From positions 1-9,561 of the forward strand of contig CATLGL010000059.1 in NCBI GenBank assembly GCA_949935895.1: 9,561 nt of DNA. Reading direction: 5' to 3'. Positions 1-6,555 of the stretch are shown here, in pieces. The notes under the pieces were generated by a model. The model saw nothing but the letters and a program-made list of their open reading frames with translations. It was not told where the DNA came from and searched no databases. Each line of letters begins with the position of its first letter. The stretch's first letter is position 1. The translations under genes were made by a program, and so were the position numbers. Source of the DNA: an uncultured Clostridia bacterium (lineage in GTDB: Bacteria; Bacillota; Clostridia; TANB77; CAG-508).

Positions 1-110
1 TTTACAATATTTTGCAGTTAAAATATAAATTTTATATTAAATAGTTCACTTTAATTATTTCTTGCAATTATTATAATAAAGTCATTAAATATTTTTCTAG
101 TAGTTTTATC

Positions 111-156
111 TTACTTCTAATTTTATAAATTTAGCCATTTATAAAATTAGAAGTAA
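111..156. repeat. Perfect 20-bp inverted repeat with 6-nt loop
   Basis: Positions 111-130 and 137-156 are exact reverse complements around the loop ttagcc. The repeat starts 35 nt beyond the stop of the leftward 95-aa gene, so it lies where a 3' hairpin would form on that transcript. No U-run follows on either strand, so it is not a standard intrinsic terminator. It could be an mRNA end-stabilising hairpin, a processing site, a protein-binding palindrome or a small mobile-element remnant. The rest of 1-190 is AT-rich and shows no gene. Confidence 0.85.
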
Positions 157-190
157 CTGCTTCCATGTACATAATAATTATACTGTGCTA

Positions 191-478
191 TCAATTATAT
201 ATCACTAGAGTTCTAATTAAAACCATATTTCCCATTATTTGCTGAGATGCATCTAACTTTACATCTAAAATATCATATCCATCCTTTTGCATTTCTTCTA
301 TTATTCCATTAACTTGAATAGTATACTTGTTTTCACATTCCATTCCATTGGTTGTTAATTTAGATGTTGTATTTATTAATACTACATGCTTATTACCATC
401 TTTTGGATTCAAATATTCTTTTATACCTTTATATAATTCACTTGTAGATTTTTCAAAATTTTTATCAAACAATCCCAT
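191..478 (-). CDS. Small protein of unknown function, DUF4177-like pattern
   Basis: This 95-aa protein begins MGLFDKNFEK and has a good ribosome site (AAAGGAG) seven bases before the ATG. The C-terminal half alternates strand and helix: a strand around residues 52-57, a helix carrying IIEEMQKDGYDILDVKL, then a closing strand VLIRTLVIYN. This resembles the short DUF4177-type fold, but the match is by eye and weak. No signal peptide, membrane helix or cysteine cluster is visible. It follows the tape measure gene after a 94-bp gap, a place where siphophages normally carry the distal tail protein. It is far too small to be that protein, so it is more likely a cargo gene or a small accessory factor. 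Function unknown. Confidence 0.75.
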   Translation of the reverse strand: MGLFDKNFEKSTSELYKGIKEYLNPKDGNKHVVLINTTSKLTTNGMECENKYTIQVNGIIEEMQKDGYDILDVKLDASQQIMGNMVLIRTLVIYN

Positions 479-572
479 ATACTCTACTCCTTTTGTTATA
501 AATATATCAGTTATGATTGTCTAAATTTGTAATATTTAGAAAAAAGTGGAAAATTCCTATTTTTTTCTATTT

Positions 573-3083
573 TTATATAGTTACTGTTGCAGTACCATTC
601 TGTCGTCTTGATTGCCTTAACAGACTTTCCATTTCAGTTGCAACCCTATAACTTCCAAATTGGATTACTACTTGTTTAATCTCTCCATTAGAATTATTAC
701 CAGTATTCCATTCATGATTAGACAATACGTTTTCAAATGTTTCTGCCATAATGTTTTGTGGTGTTGTAATTTCTGGGTTATGACTTGCTCCTGCATATTC
801 TCCAAATTGTGCTATTAGTGGACTGTATGCTACGTTTCCTTTTGCTAAACGTGGTAACGAAATTAAATTTATTTGTAGATTTATCGGTTCTAATCCAATT
901 AAAGAACCTATGGCATTTGCAACCTTACTTAATCCTTTTAATAAAAAGTTTATTCCTCTTATTGCTCCATTTACAAATCCTTCTATTCCTCCTAATATCC
1001 AATTTATCACTGTCTTAATTCCATTCCATATTCCATTCCATATACTATTTACAATATTTGATATCATATTCCATGCAACTGACCAAATCTGTTGAATTTT
1101 GTCTAAGAGAAATTTTATTGTTTGCCATATGTTATTCATTATAGGTGAAATAACATTCCATATTCCCTCAAATACTTTTGATACTAATTGCCAAATCCAA
1201 TTAAATATTTGTGAAAATATATTCCAAACAGAACTTAAAATTGTAGAAATCACATTCCAAATTGCTTGAAATATTGTTGATATTATTTGCCAAATAGTTT
1301 CGAATATAACCGACACCTTACTCCATAAATTTGTAAAAAATTCTACCACTGCGTTTACTACTGTTTCTACTGTTTGTTTTAGCCATTCCATGATAGTATT
1401 CCAATTCATTATTGCTAATACTATTAAAGCTATAACTGCTATAACTCCAATAATAATTGCAACTAGCCCTCCTATGCTTATACTAAAAGCAGTTGAAGCA
1501 GCTGTTGCTATAGGCATTACCACATTATATATTTCTATGGCAGTAGTATAAATACTTATTGCTGTAGCAAGTATTCCAATAGCAATTGCTATCGCTAATA
1601 ATATTTCTGCTACAATTGGATTTTCAACTAGCCATTTAAATATATTCACTAATCCATCTAAAATTTCTAATGCTATTGTCCCTACTGACTCTCCAATTGT
1701 AGATAATGCATCCATTACTGGTTGCCAATCAATTGATTCGATTTTTTCTGCTATTTTTCTAAATTTATCTGAACACCAATTTAGAAAATTTTGAAATCCT
1801 TCGTTTTGAACAACATTATCTATAGCAATTAACAAATTATTAAAGGCATCTGCTAAGTTTTGAACAATTGCATCGCCATTTCCATTATAGTTCCATACAT
1901 TTGTAAATGCTTCAGCTATATTACCTATAATTGCTAATATATTCTGTAAAATTGAGTATATTGTTCCATTGGTAATAATACTTTCAAAGCTATTCCATAC
2001 AGATGCAATCAGTCCTCCTATTTGTCCTGCCGTTATTTTTACTTGTTCCACTAAACCTTTTCCATATGTATTCCATGAATTTACTAATGGCTTAAAGAAA
2101 TCATGTAATTTTTGTGCTAAAGGATTCATTTGATTATCCATTTGCGATAAATCCATATTAGCATTTACAACACCACCATCACTACCACTATCTTTTTCAG
2201 ACACATTGTTTATTTCACTATGTGCTCCTGCTAAAGACTTATTGGTTTGTTTCGCACTTTTTGCTGTTTTTCCCATTGATGTTGCTGTTGCTTTTGCAAA
2301 TATGTTTACACCGCTAAATGCATATACTACACTTTGTATTGCTTTCATCAATTGGTATACTAAATTTATTACGTATTGAATAATTGGTGCAAATGTTGAG
2401 CCCATTGCATATTTCATATATTCTATATTGGCACTTAATTGTTGTGCTTGCCCATTTTGTGAAGATAGCCAACTTTGTGCAGAACCACTTAGTATACCAT
2501 AAATTCTTTTTAAGGAAAATAATGTACTCACATATTTAAAAACATGTCCTAATCCTGCTTTTATACCTGTCCCCATTTTTTTTATTCCATTGGTTATGCC
2601 TTGGGTTATATTCGGCATTTGTTTAAATAGATTTTTTATATTTCCTACTGATGTTTTGGCTTGTTCTAGTTTTTCTTTGAAGCCATTAAAAAAGCTAGCC
2701 CATTTATTTTGACTTGTTCCTGTTTGTTCTACTTTTGGCATTTCTGGTTTAATTTTATTTAAAATTCCTGTTTGTCCTTTTAGCTTTTGAATTTCTTTTG
2801 AGTATCCTTTTATGTTTTTAATTTCAAACGCTTTCCCATTGATTTGCATTCCACTAATATCATTTGTATTGAAAGCATCTTTAATTTGTTTTCCTACTAG
2901 TTTCACTTTTTTTGTTACTTGTAAAATATTTATATCTGCTTTCATTTCTTTTATATTGATTCTATCAAATTCCCTTTGTATTCCTGACAATTGTTTTTTT
3001 ATCGCTGGTAAAAGTTTGTTAAATTCTTTTACTGCTTGTTCTACACTTGCCTCTACTATGATATCAATCTCTTCTACTGTCAT
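573..3083 (-). CDS. Phage tail tape measure protein
   Basis: This protein sets tail length and occupies the lumen of the tail tube. The best start is the ATG at 3083, giving 836 aa: AAAGGAGG is six bases upstream, while the ATG at 3089 abuts the GGAGG. The N-terminal third is charged and coiled-coil-like, followed by a Ser/Thr/Gly-rich linker. Near residues 490-560 come very hydrophobic helices rich in Ala, Ile and Val. Residues about 587-666 hold tryptophan-led 11-residue repeats typical of tape measure proteins. The C-terminal stretch RLAKGNVAYSPLIAQFGEY followed by NPEITTPQNIM is the kind of ending seen in Firmicute phage tape measures. It is short for the family; at the usual rule of about 0.15 nm per residue it would predict a tail near 125 nm. 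The order tube, chaperones, tape measure supports the call. No frame break is seen. Confidence 0.95.
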   Translation of the reverse strand: MTVEEIDIIVEASVEQAVKEFNKLLPAIKKQLSGIQREFDRINIKEMKADINILQVTKKVKLVGKQIKDAFNTNDISGMQINGKAFEIKNIKGYSKEIQKLKGQTGILNKIKPEMPKVEQTGTSQNKWASFFNGFKEKLEQAKTSVGNIKNLFKQMPNITQGITNGIKKMGTGIKAGLGHVFKYVSTLFSLKRIYGILSGSAQSWLSSQNGQAQQLSANIEYMKYAMGSTFAPIIQYVINLVYQLMKAIQSVVYAFSGVNIFAKATATSMGKTAKSAKQTNKSLAGAHSEINNVSEKDSGSDGGVVNANMDLSQMDNQMNPLAQKLHDFFKPLVNSWNTYGKGLVEQVKITAGQIGGLIASVWNSFESIITNGTIYSILQNILAIIGNIAEAFTNVWNYNGNGDAIVQNLADAFNNLLIAIDNVVQNEGFQNFLNWCSDKFRKIAEKIESIDWQPVMDALSTIGESVGTIALEILDGLVNIFKWLVENPIVAEILLAIAIAIGILATAISIYTTAIEIYNVVMPIATAASTAFSISIGGLVAIIIGVIAVIALIVLAIMNWNTIMEWLKQTVETVVNAVVEFFTNLWSKVSVIFETIWQIISTIFQAIWNVISTILSSVWNIFSQIFNWIWQLVSKVFEGIWNVISPIMNNIWQTIKFLLDKIQQIWSVAWNMISNIVNSIWNGIWNGIKTVINWILGGIEGFVNGAIRGINFLLKGLSKVANAIGSLIGLEPINLQINLISLPRLAKGNVAYSPLIAQFGEYAGASHNPEITTPQNIMAETFENVLSNHEWNTGNNSNGEIKQVVIQFGSYRVATEMESLLRQSRRQNGTATVTI
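1086..1325 (-). repeat. Tandem 11-residue tryptophan repeats in tape measure protein
   Basis: Starting with the Trp codon at 1323-1325, Trp recurs every 11 residues for six consecutive units (for example WQIISTIFQAI, WNVISTILSSV, WQLVSKVFEGI, WNVISPIMNNI), then at longer spacings of 14 and 15. Hydrophobic residues recur in phase, as expected for helices stacked along the tail lumen. The DNA copies have diverged, so this is an old protein-level repeat and not a recent DNA duplication. Confidence 0.85.
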
Positions 3084-3124
3084 TTTCATCCTCCTTTCTT
3101 ATATTAACCTAACTTCACAACATA

Positions 3125-3156
3125 AAAAAAACACCTACCAAAATAAGTGTTTTTTT
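3125..3156. terminator. Two-way intrinsic terminator upstream of tape measure gene
   Basis: Arms 3125-3134 and 3147-3156 pair perfectly (A-run plus CAC against GTG plus T-run) around a 12-nt loop, so a U-run is present on both strands. It lies 76 nt beyond the stop of the leftward DUF4190-like gene and just before the tape measure ribosome site. It should end much of the transcription coming from the upstream cargo genes, or act as a partial attenuator. Confidence 0.75.
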
Positions 3157-3231
3157 ATTACTAAAGCCTTTATTTTCTCTTTCATAATTATATTTTGTTT
3201 TAACTATTTCTAATAAAGTACATTCTTAGTT

Positions 3232-3831
3232 CTAATAAGCTGATGCTTCCACAATTTTAAAAGTTGCACTTTTCATTGCCTCTAGCTTGTCTGATGATAT
3301 ATAAGTAAATGCATCAAAATTTTGACTTTGTCCTGCATTTAAATTATTTGCATACACATAATCATTCATAATCCTTGAACCATCACTGCTAATTGCTTCA
3401 ATTTGAATAGCATAAGATTTTGTTTTTGTTGTTATATTTGTAACTTTAACAGCAAGTTTCGTATCATTCATTCCATATTGTCCCTTTTTTACCGTTAACT
3501 CTCCTAGTTCTACTTTAGCATCATTTTTTAATACTTCTTCTGTGCTGCTTCCTGTTGCTTTATTAAGATCATTACTCAATGTTTCAAGTGAATCTGCTAA
3601 AGCTTTTTGTGAATTAATAGTTATTACAATGGCAAGCACTCCTAATATAACAGATGCAATAATTTTTCCTTTTGCTGCTTTTTTTACAAATGCCACAACT
3701 GCAAAAATGATTGCTAACACACCCATAACAAATGATACATTATTTATGATAGGTATAAAAGATGTACATAGTCCTATAATTCCCAACACCAATCCTGCTG
3801 TGCTAAATCCACTTTTCTTTGTTTCCTCCAT
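3232..3831 (-). CDS. DUF4190-like membrane protein with extracellular domain
   Basis: The start is taken as the ATG at 3831 (199 aa), eight bases from a perfect AAAAGGAGG. Three hydrophobic helices occupy about residues 9-28, 31-50 and 54-73; the Gly-rich first segment (TAGLVLGIIGL) is typical of DUF4190 proteins. After a Lys/Ser/Asn linker, residues about 105-195 form an all-beta FxLYD-like domain (TKLAVKVTNITTKTKSYAIQ), probably displayed outside the cell. Such proteins are ordinary chromosomal membrane proteins and are not tail components. Here the gene sits inside the tail module, with a terminator after it and a possible promoter before it, which is the pattern of a moron (cargo gene). 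An immunity or exclusion role at the cell surface is possible but is only inference. Confidence 0.85.
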   Translation of the reverse strand: MEETKKSGFSTAGLVLGIIGLCTSFIPIINNVSFVMGVLAIIFAVVAFVKKAAKGKIIASVILGVLAIVITINSQKALADSLETLSNDLNKATGSSTEEVLKNDAKVELGELTVKKGQYGMNDTKLAVKVTNITTKTKSYAIQIEAISSDGSRIMNDYVYANNLNAGQSQNFDAFTYISSDKLEAMKSATFKIVEASAY

Positions 3832-3861
3832 AATCAATTCCTCCTTTTATTTATATGTATA

Positions 3862-3890
3862 AGTGTACCATATTACATATTGAATATCTA
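3862..3890 (-). promoter_or_regulatory. Candidate promoter for the DUF4190-like gene
   Basis: On the minus strand, TAGATA (3890-3885), a 17-bp spacer and TACACT (3867-3862) with the extended -10 TG just upstream lie about 30 bp before the ATG. The match is modest (4 of 6 at each box), so this is a suggestion only. It would make the cargo gene independent of the late transcript. Confidence 0.35.
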
Positions 3891-3953
3891 TGAAATCGTA
3901 CTATTTTATTGTCCACTTGTTTCCATATTATTGATAATGAAATTACTCTATTT

Positions 3954-4166
3954 TTACTTAAACATGTTTTGAATCTGTTGCAATTTTTTATCGTTTTCTT
4001 TATTTCTCCATATAATTTTACATATTTCGACAACTTCATCATTGTCTAAATTGATCATTGACATTGCTTGGAGTTCAAACCTTGTAAATATACTATTATT
4101 TTCCTCTTTTCCTAAAATGTAATTCATTTTTTTAACTTTATCATCTTTAACAATGCTCTTATTCAT
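3954..4166 (-). CDS. Small protein of unknown function (70 aa)
   Basis: This 70-aa protein is mainly helical and charged, with a segment ELQAMSMINLDNDEVVEICK and a Lys-rich end. No domain is recognised. The ATG at 4166 is preceded by AAAGGGG at a rather long spacing of 12 bases, and a T-run and possible hairpin arm lie between them, so translation may be controlled (see 4170-4249). Another reading frame at 3851-4042 overlaps but has no comparable start signals. It lies between the 27-aa ORF and the DUF4190-like gene in the cargo segment. Confidence 0.6.
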   Translation of the reverse strand: MNKSIVKDDKVKKMNYILGKEENNSIFTRFELQAMSMINLDNDEVVEICKIIWRNKENDKKLQQIQNMFK

Positions 4167-4169
4167 AAT

Positions 4170-4249
4170 AAAAAGAGTCCCCTTTCAAATTTTATACTTG
4201 AATTAGACTCTCATCTATGTTACAATATTCATAGATAGAGTTTAACTCT
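4170..4249 (-). promoter_or_regulatory. Competing hairpins upstream of the 70-aa gene
   Basis: Read on the minus strand, complementary blocks follow each other: AGAGTT (4249-4244) with AACTCT (4242-4237); ACTCTATCTATG (4241-4230) with CATAGATGAGAGT (4219-4207, one bulged base); and AGAGTC (4211-4206) with GACTCT (4179-4174), which is followed by a T-run. The last two pairings share 4206-4211 and exclude each other, as in attenuators. The final pairing encloses the ribosome site of the 70-aa gene in its loop. The pairings are seen; regulation is inferred. Confidence 0.45.
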
Positions 4250-4256
4250 GTTTATT

Positions 4257-4294
4257 GAGATAATGTTGTGGTTTGACGACTTGCACATTATCTC
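4257..4294. terminator. 10-bp perfect hairpin, terminator-like on the plus strand
   Basis: gagataatgt (4257-4266) pairs with acattatctc (4285-4294) around an 18-nt loop. On the plus strand it is followed by a T-rich run, on the minus strand by AATAAA, so as a terminator it would act on rightward RNA. On the leftward transcript it contains the stop codon of the 27-aa ORF, so a translating ribosome would disturb it. Confidence 0.5.
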
Positions 4295-4371
4295 TCTTCT
4301 TTTTTATCCTTTTTCCAAAATTGTTCCTCTATTCTTACTCGCAAAAAAATGTCTTTTCCCTTATTTGGCAT
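4288..4371 (-). CDS. 27-aa small ORF with strong ribosome site
   Basis: An ATG at 4371 lies seven bases after AAAAGGAGG and opens 27 codons, beginning MPNKGKDIFLRVRIEE and ending in a Lys/Glu-rich tail. The ribosome site is among the best in the window, which argues that it is translated. The TAA falls inside the 4257-4294 hairpin, and competing hairpins follow before the 70-aa gene, so a leader-peptide role is possible. Alternatively it is a tiny phage protein; FLRVRI looks like the strand of a ribbon-helix-helix domain but is too short to fold as one. The codons show no obvious run of one amino acid that would point to a specific sensing role. Confidence 0.5.
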   Translation of the reverse strand: MPNKGKDIFLRVRIEEQFWKKDKKEER

Positions 4372-4410
4372 ATCTCGCCTCCTTTTGTAATAACAAAGCT
4401 CAATCTTATT

Positions 4411-4857
4411 TTATTTATAGTTTAATCTTTCAATAATAAGCTTACTCATGGTTGCACCATCTACATTAATCCATTTACTTATTTTTTTTAATGCATCTTT
4501 CACCTCTTGTTTATCTTTATAAAAAATTTCTATATCATCATCAAATATATACTTCCCGTCTTTATATACAGAATATGTTATACAAACATATTTGTCTTCT
4601 GGCATTGTTTGTAATAATATGTGTAAATTATCAATTGTTAATTCTACATCTTTATCTTCTTCAAAAAATGGATGACATTGATTTACTAATATCTCTCCAA
4701 CAAACCATTGTCTATTATCGAATATCAAAGCTTCTATTGCAATATTTACTAGGTCATTTTGAGGTCTGTCTAATACATAGCTAAGATATTCTAAATCATC
4801 TGACAATTGATAATCTATTCTAAAACTTTTCTGAACGATATATTTTTTCCTTAACAT
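4411..4857 (-). CDS. Ribbon-helix-helix domain protein of unknown function
   Basis: This 148-aa protein has an N-terminal segment (residues about 6-46) laid out as strand-helix-helix: KSFRIDYQLSDDLEYLSYVL, then DRPQNDLVNIAIEALI. That is the pattern of ribbon-helix-helix DNA-binding domains such as Arc/MetJ. The remaining 100 residues are acidic and mixed alpha/beta and are not recognised. The ATG at 4857 is six bases from AGAGGAG; the ATG four bases further upstream is in another frame and too close to that site. The gene starts 66 bp after the tail chaperone stop and precedes the 27-aa ORF, so it may regulate the cargo segment or the late transcript. A tail role is unlikely. The RHH assignment is by eye. 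Confidence 0.65.
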   Translation of the reverse strand: MLRKKYIVQKSFRIDYQLSDDLEYLSYVLDRPQNDLVNIAIEALIFDNRQWFVGEILVNQCHPFFEEDKDVELTIDNLHILLQTMPEDKYVCITYSVYKDGKYIFDDDIEIFYKDKQEVKDALKKISKWINVDGATMSKLIIERLNYK

Positions 4858-4923
4858 TCATTTCTCCTCTAGCTTATTTGCTACTAGATTTAATTGCAGC
4901 TAAATTGTATAGCACATATGCCT

Positions 4924-5324
4924 CTATGTCAATACAGATTTTTCGACAATATTTCCACTTTTTTCTTTGGTTCTCATAGTCGCTCTCATTCTCTTTACTA
5001 TTTCTTCTGGAGATTGCTGTTTTTGTTCTTTTTCCGGAAACAGCATTTCAAAAGTTCTATGTAGTGGTATTACTTTGGGTCTTCTATTACTCATCGCATC
5101 TGCCATAATCAATTTATCGGTTACTGCCTCTTGTAATCTTATATCTTGTTTAAAATCATCCATACTATGGGACAAATTTGATTGTGTATATAAGTTAATT
5201 TCACGATAAGTGGAATTCCAAAATTCGTTTGGCTTCATGTTAAAATAATAGCAAAGAGGCTCTAATGCATAGATTAAATCAATTAGTGTTCTAGCCTCTT
5301 TTACTTTATTTACAATATCATCTA
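4924..5324 (-). CDS. Tail assembly chaperone T region (expressed as G-T by -1 frameshift)
   Basis: This is the second half of the tail assembly chaperone, which in siphophages is made as a G-T fusion that recruits tube subunits and coats the tape measure. The frame is -1 relative to the gene upstream and stays open back through the G stop codon and into the end of G. Between there and the first ATG (5238) it reads DIVNKVKEARTLIDLIYALE, a helix continuous with MKPNEFWNSTYREINLY. The MKPNEFW segment matches the start of T-type chaperone domains. The ATG at 5238 has no ribosome site, so independent translation looks unlikely. The extension adds about 29 codons to the 104 after that ATG, giving a fusion near 280 aa over 4924-5771. 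Confidence 0.8.
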
Positions 5325-5352
5325 AGCTTTGAAGCCTTGAAATTGCTCCTCT
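5253..5352 (-). promoter_or_regulatory. Candidate -1 frameshift signals for G-T
   Basis: The G frame ends GGC TTC AAA GCT TAG. An internal ribosome-site-like AGAGGAG (5352-5346) lies 12 nt before TTCAAAG, a spacing similar to that which stimulates -1 shifting in dnaX. Downstream, AAAGAGGCT (5301-5293) pairs perfectly with AGCCTCTTT (5261-5253), with an inner five-base pairing. No canonical X XXY YYZ heptamer is present in the G frame here, so the exact slip site is not identified. Confidence 0.5.
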
Positions 5353-5771
5353 GCCATCTTGCTGATTGCTCTTTCTGCTGATTTCTGTACTAACTCGTTC
5401 ATATTGGTTCCTGATAAAGGATTGGATATCATCTCTGTTAGTTGCTTTTTGGTCATTTTGTTTGTAAAAAAACCTTCTTCATTGATTACCTCAGTTAATT
5501 CTTCAAAAATTTTTTGATATGTTTTTCCTTTTTCTGTTTTATATTCATCAATAAAATCATATACTTCTTCTGAATTGTTAAAAGAATGTTTTCCCTCATT
5601 GTCCTCTGCTAGCGTATATATTATTTTTGACAACGCATTAAGGTCATTGTTTTGCACTGCTTTAAAGTATACCTCTTCAAAATTTTTATTTTTTAATGTA
5701 TTTGTAATTTCCACTATTTTTTTTGTTTTTAATACTAAATTGATTGTTTTTGTTTTAGTTTCTAATATCAT
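5322..5771 (-). CDS. Tail assembly chaperone G
   Basis: This 149-aa protein corresponds to the short, abundant form of the tail chaperone pair. The N-terminal strand pattern (TKTINLVLKTKKIVEITNTL) followed by a helical body fits Gram-positive chaperone proteins encoded between tube and tape measure genes. The helical part contains YDFIDEYKTEKGKTY and EVINEEGFFTNKMTKKQL. The ATG at 5771 follows AAAGGAGAG. It starts 200 bp after the tube gene, with two hairpins in between that should lower its level relative to the tube protein. The stop TAG lies at 5322-5324; a minority of ribosomes should shift -1 before it to make the longer G-T form. Position, length and the overlapping -1 frame all agree. 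Confidence 0.85.
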   Translation of the reverse strand: MILETKTKTINLVLKTKKIVEITNTLKNKNFEEVYFKAVQNNDLNALSKIIYTLAEDNEGKHSFNNSEEVYDFIDEYKTEKGKTYQKIFEELTEVINEEGFFTNKMTKKQLTEMISNPLSGTNMNELVQKSAERAISKMAEEQFQGFKA

Positions 5772-5787
5772 TTTTATCTCTCCTTTG

Positions 5788-5816
5788 CAAAAGAGAGGAA
5801 GATGCTACTCTTCCTC
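5788..5816 (-). terminator. Hairpin with short U-run before chaperone gene
   Basis: On the minus strand GAGGAAGA (5816-5809) pairs perfectly with TCTTCCTC (5802-5795) around a six-base loop and is followed by TCTTTTG. It ends just before the ribosome site of the chaperone gene. It could be a leaky terminator or a translational control hairpin. Confidence 0.55.
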
Positions 5817-5861
5817 ATAATTTTGTATTTCTAAATTTTATCATTCTAACATAACATTTAT

Positions 5862-5895
5862 AAAAAAGGGACACTAATACAAGCGTCTCTTTTTT
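5862..5895. terminator. Intrinsic terminator after tail tube gene
   Basis: An A-run plus GGGAC (5862-5872) pairs with GTCTC plus a T-run (5885-5895) around a 12-nt loop. One pair is a G-U wobble on the plus strand and a mismatch on the minus strand. It lies 76 nt past the tube gene stop. Together with the hairpin at 5788-5816 it gives two attenuation points between tube and chaperone, which suits the high copy number of tube protein. Confidence 0.65.
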
Positions 5896-5971
5896 AAGAT
5901 TTCAAAGTCCAAATTTTTCCATCAAATGTACTTTCGTGTTAATAAGATTTTTTTTATTTCTTAATACATAA

Positions 5972-6427
5972 TTAAACAGCAGGAAATCCTTTGCTTTCCT
6001 CTACTCCTGAACTTCTATAAATTGTTAATTTTGCTTTTAACATATCATCAATTGCAATTTCTGACATACCAATATGACATGTTCCTGTAAAATACCATGT
6101 TAATGGCTTTCCTGCTTCTGTTGCAGTTTCTTCTGGTAATTGAATTGCCCAATAACCATTTGTTTTTTTATTTTGAATTGCCTTTAGTTCATCATATTGT
6201 TCTTCTGTAAATAAAAGTTCAATTTCAATAGATTCTGCCTTCTTTCTTCCTGGTGCTTGTCTTTCATCATCAATATCCAATGCGGAATATGCAATTGGTT
6301 CTGGTGCTGTTAAAAATTCTGGTATACTTTGTACAAAAGCTACCTGCTTTCTTGTAGCCTCTGCTACTAATTTTGCTAAATCCTCTGCATGAAATAATTT
6401 TGTTAATGTACTTGTTTTTGGTTCCAT
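5972..6427 (-). CDS. Major tail tube protein
   Basis: This 151-aa protein is the likely subunit of the tail tube, assembled as stacked rings around the tape measure protein. The sequence opens MEPKTSTLTKLFHAEDLAKL and continues with beta-strand-rich segments such as SIEIELLFTEEQYDELKAI, YWAIQLPEE, LTWYFTGTCHIGMSEI and KAKLTIYRSS. This is the usual layout of Firmicute siphophage tube proteins, with the substrate-like EEQYDEL helix between strands. The ATG is seven bases from AAGGAGG. The gene is first in the tail module and is followed by terminators and then chaperones, the standard siphophage order. No sheath gene precedes it, so the tail should be non-contractile. The leader carries a perfect 15-bp hairpin that may stabilise the mRNA. 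Confidence 0.85.
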   Translation of the reverse strand: MEPKTSTLTKLFHAEDLAKLVAEATRKQVAFVQSIPEFLTAPEPIAYSALDIDDERQAPGRKKAESIEIELLFTEEQYDELKAIQNKKTNGYWAIQLPEETATEAGKPLTWYFTGTCHIGMSEIAIDDMLKAKLTIYRSSGVEESKGFPAV

Positions 6428-6455
6428 AATAAATTCCTCCTTAATGATTTGTTAT

Positions 6456-6490
6456 GTTATAAAATTAACATATTTTGTTAATTTTATAAC
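6456..6490. repeat. Perfect 15-bp inverted repeat in the tube gene leader
   Basis: gttataaaattaaca (6456-6470) and tgttaattttataac (6476-6490) are exact reverse complements with a five-base spacer. The repeat ends 28 bp before the tube ATG. No U-run follows on the minus strand. It could be an operator for a dimeric regulator or a 5' mRNA hairpin. Confidence 0.8.
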
Positions 6491-6492
6491 TT

Positions 6493-6555
6493 GTGATTAA
6501 CCTTTAAATTGGTTATTCACATAAATAATTGGCTTACATACTTACTCTTAAGCCA
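6493..6555. repeat. Two further inverted repeats upstream of the tube gene
   Basis: gtgattaacc (6493-6502) pairs with ggttattcac (6511-6520) at nine of ten positions, and tggctta (6530-6536) pairs perfectly with taagcca (6549-6555). With the 6456-6490 palindrome this makes three successive hairpins on the tube leader. Their role is unknown. Confidence 0.6.

Noticed and set aside
1086..1325. Repeated ccaaat/ccatat blocks that look like a DNA repeat array
   Set aside because: They are the Trp codons of the tape measure repeats read on the other strand; spacing is 33 bases and the units have diverged, so this is not CRISPR or a recent tandem array.
2812..3213. Rightward 133-codon hydrophobic frame antisense to the tape measure gene
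   Set aside because: It is the complement of a clear gene, has no ribosome site, and its hydrophobicity comes from antisense Lys/Glu/Asn codons.
3851..4042. Leftward 63-codon frame overlapping the 70-aa gene
   Set aside because: It overlaps the better supported 70-aa gene, lacks a ribosome site and covers the candidate promoter of the DUF4190-like gene.
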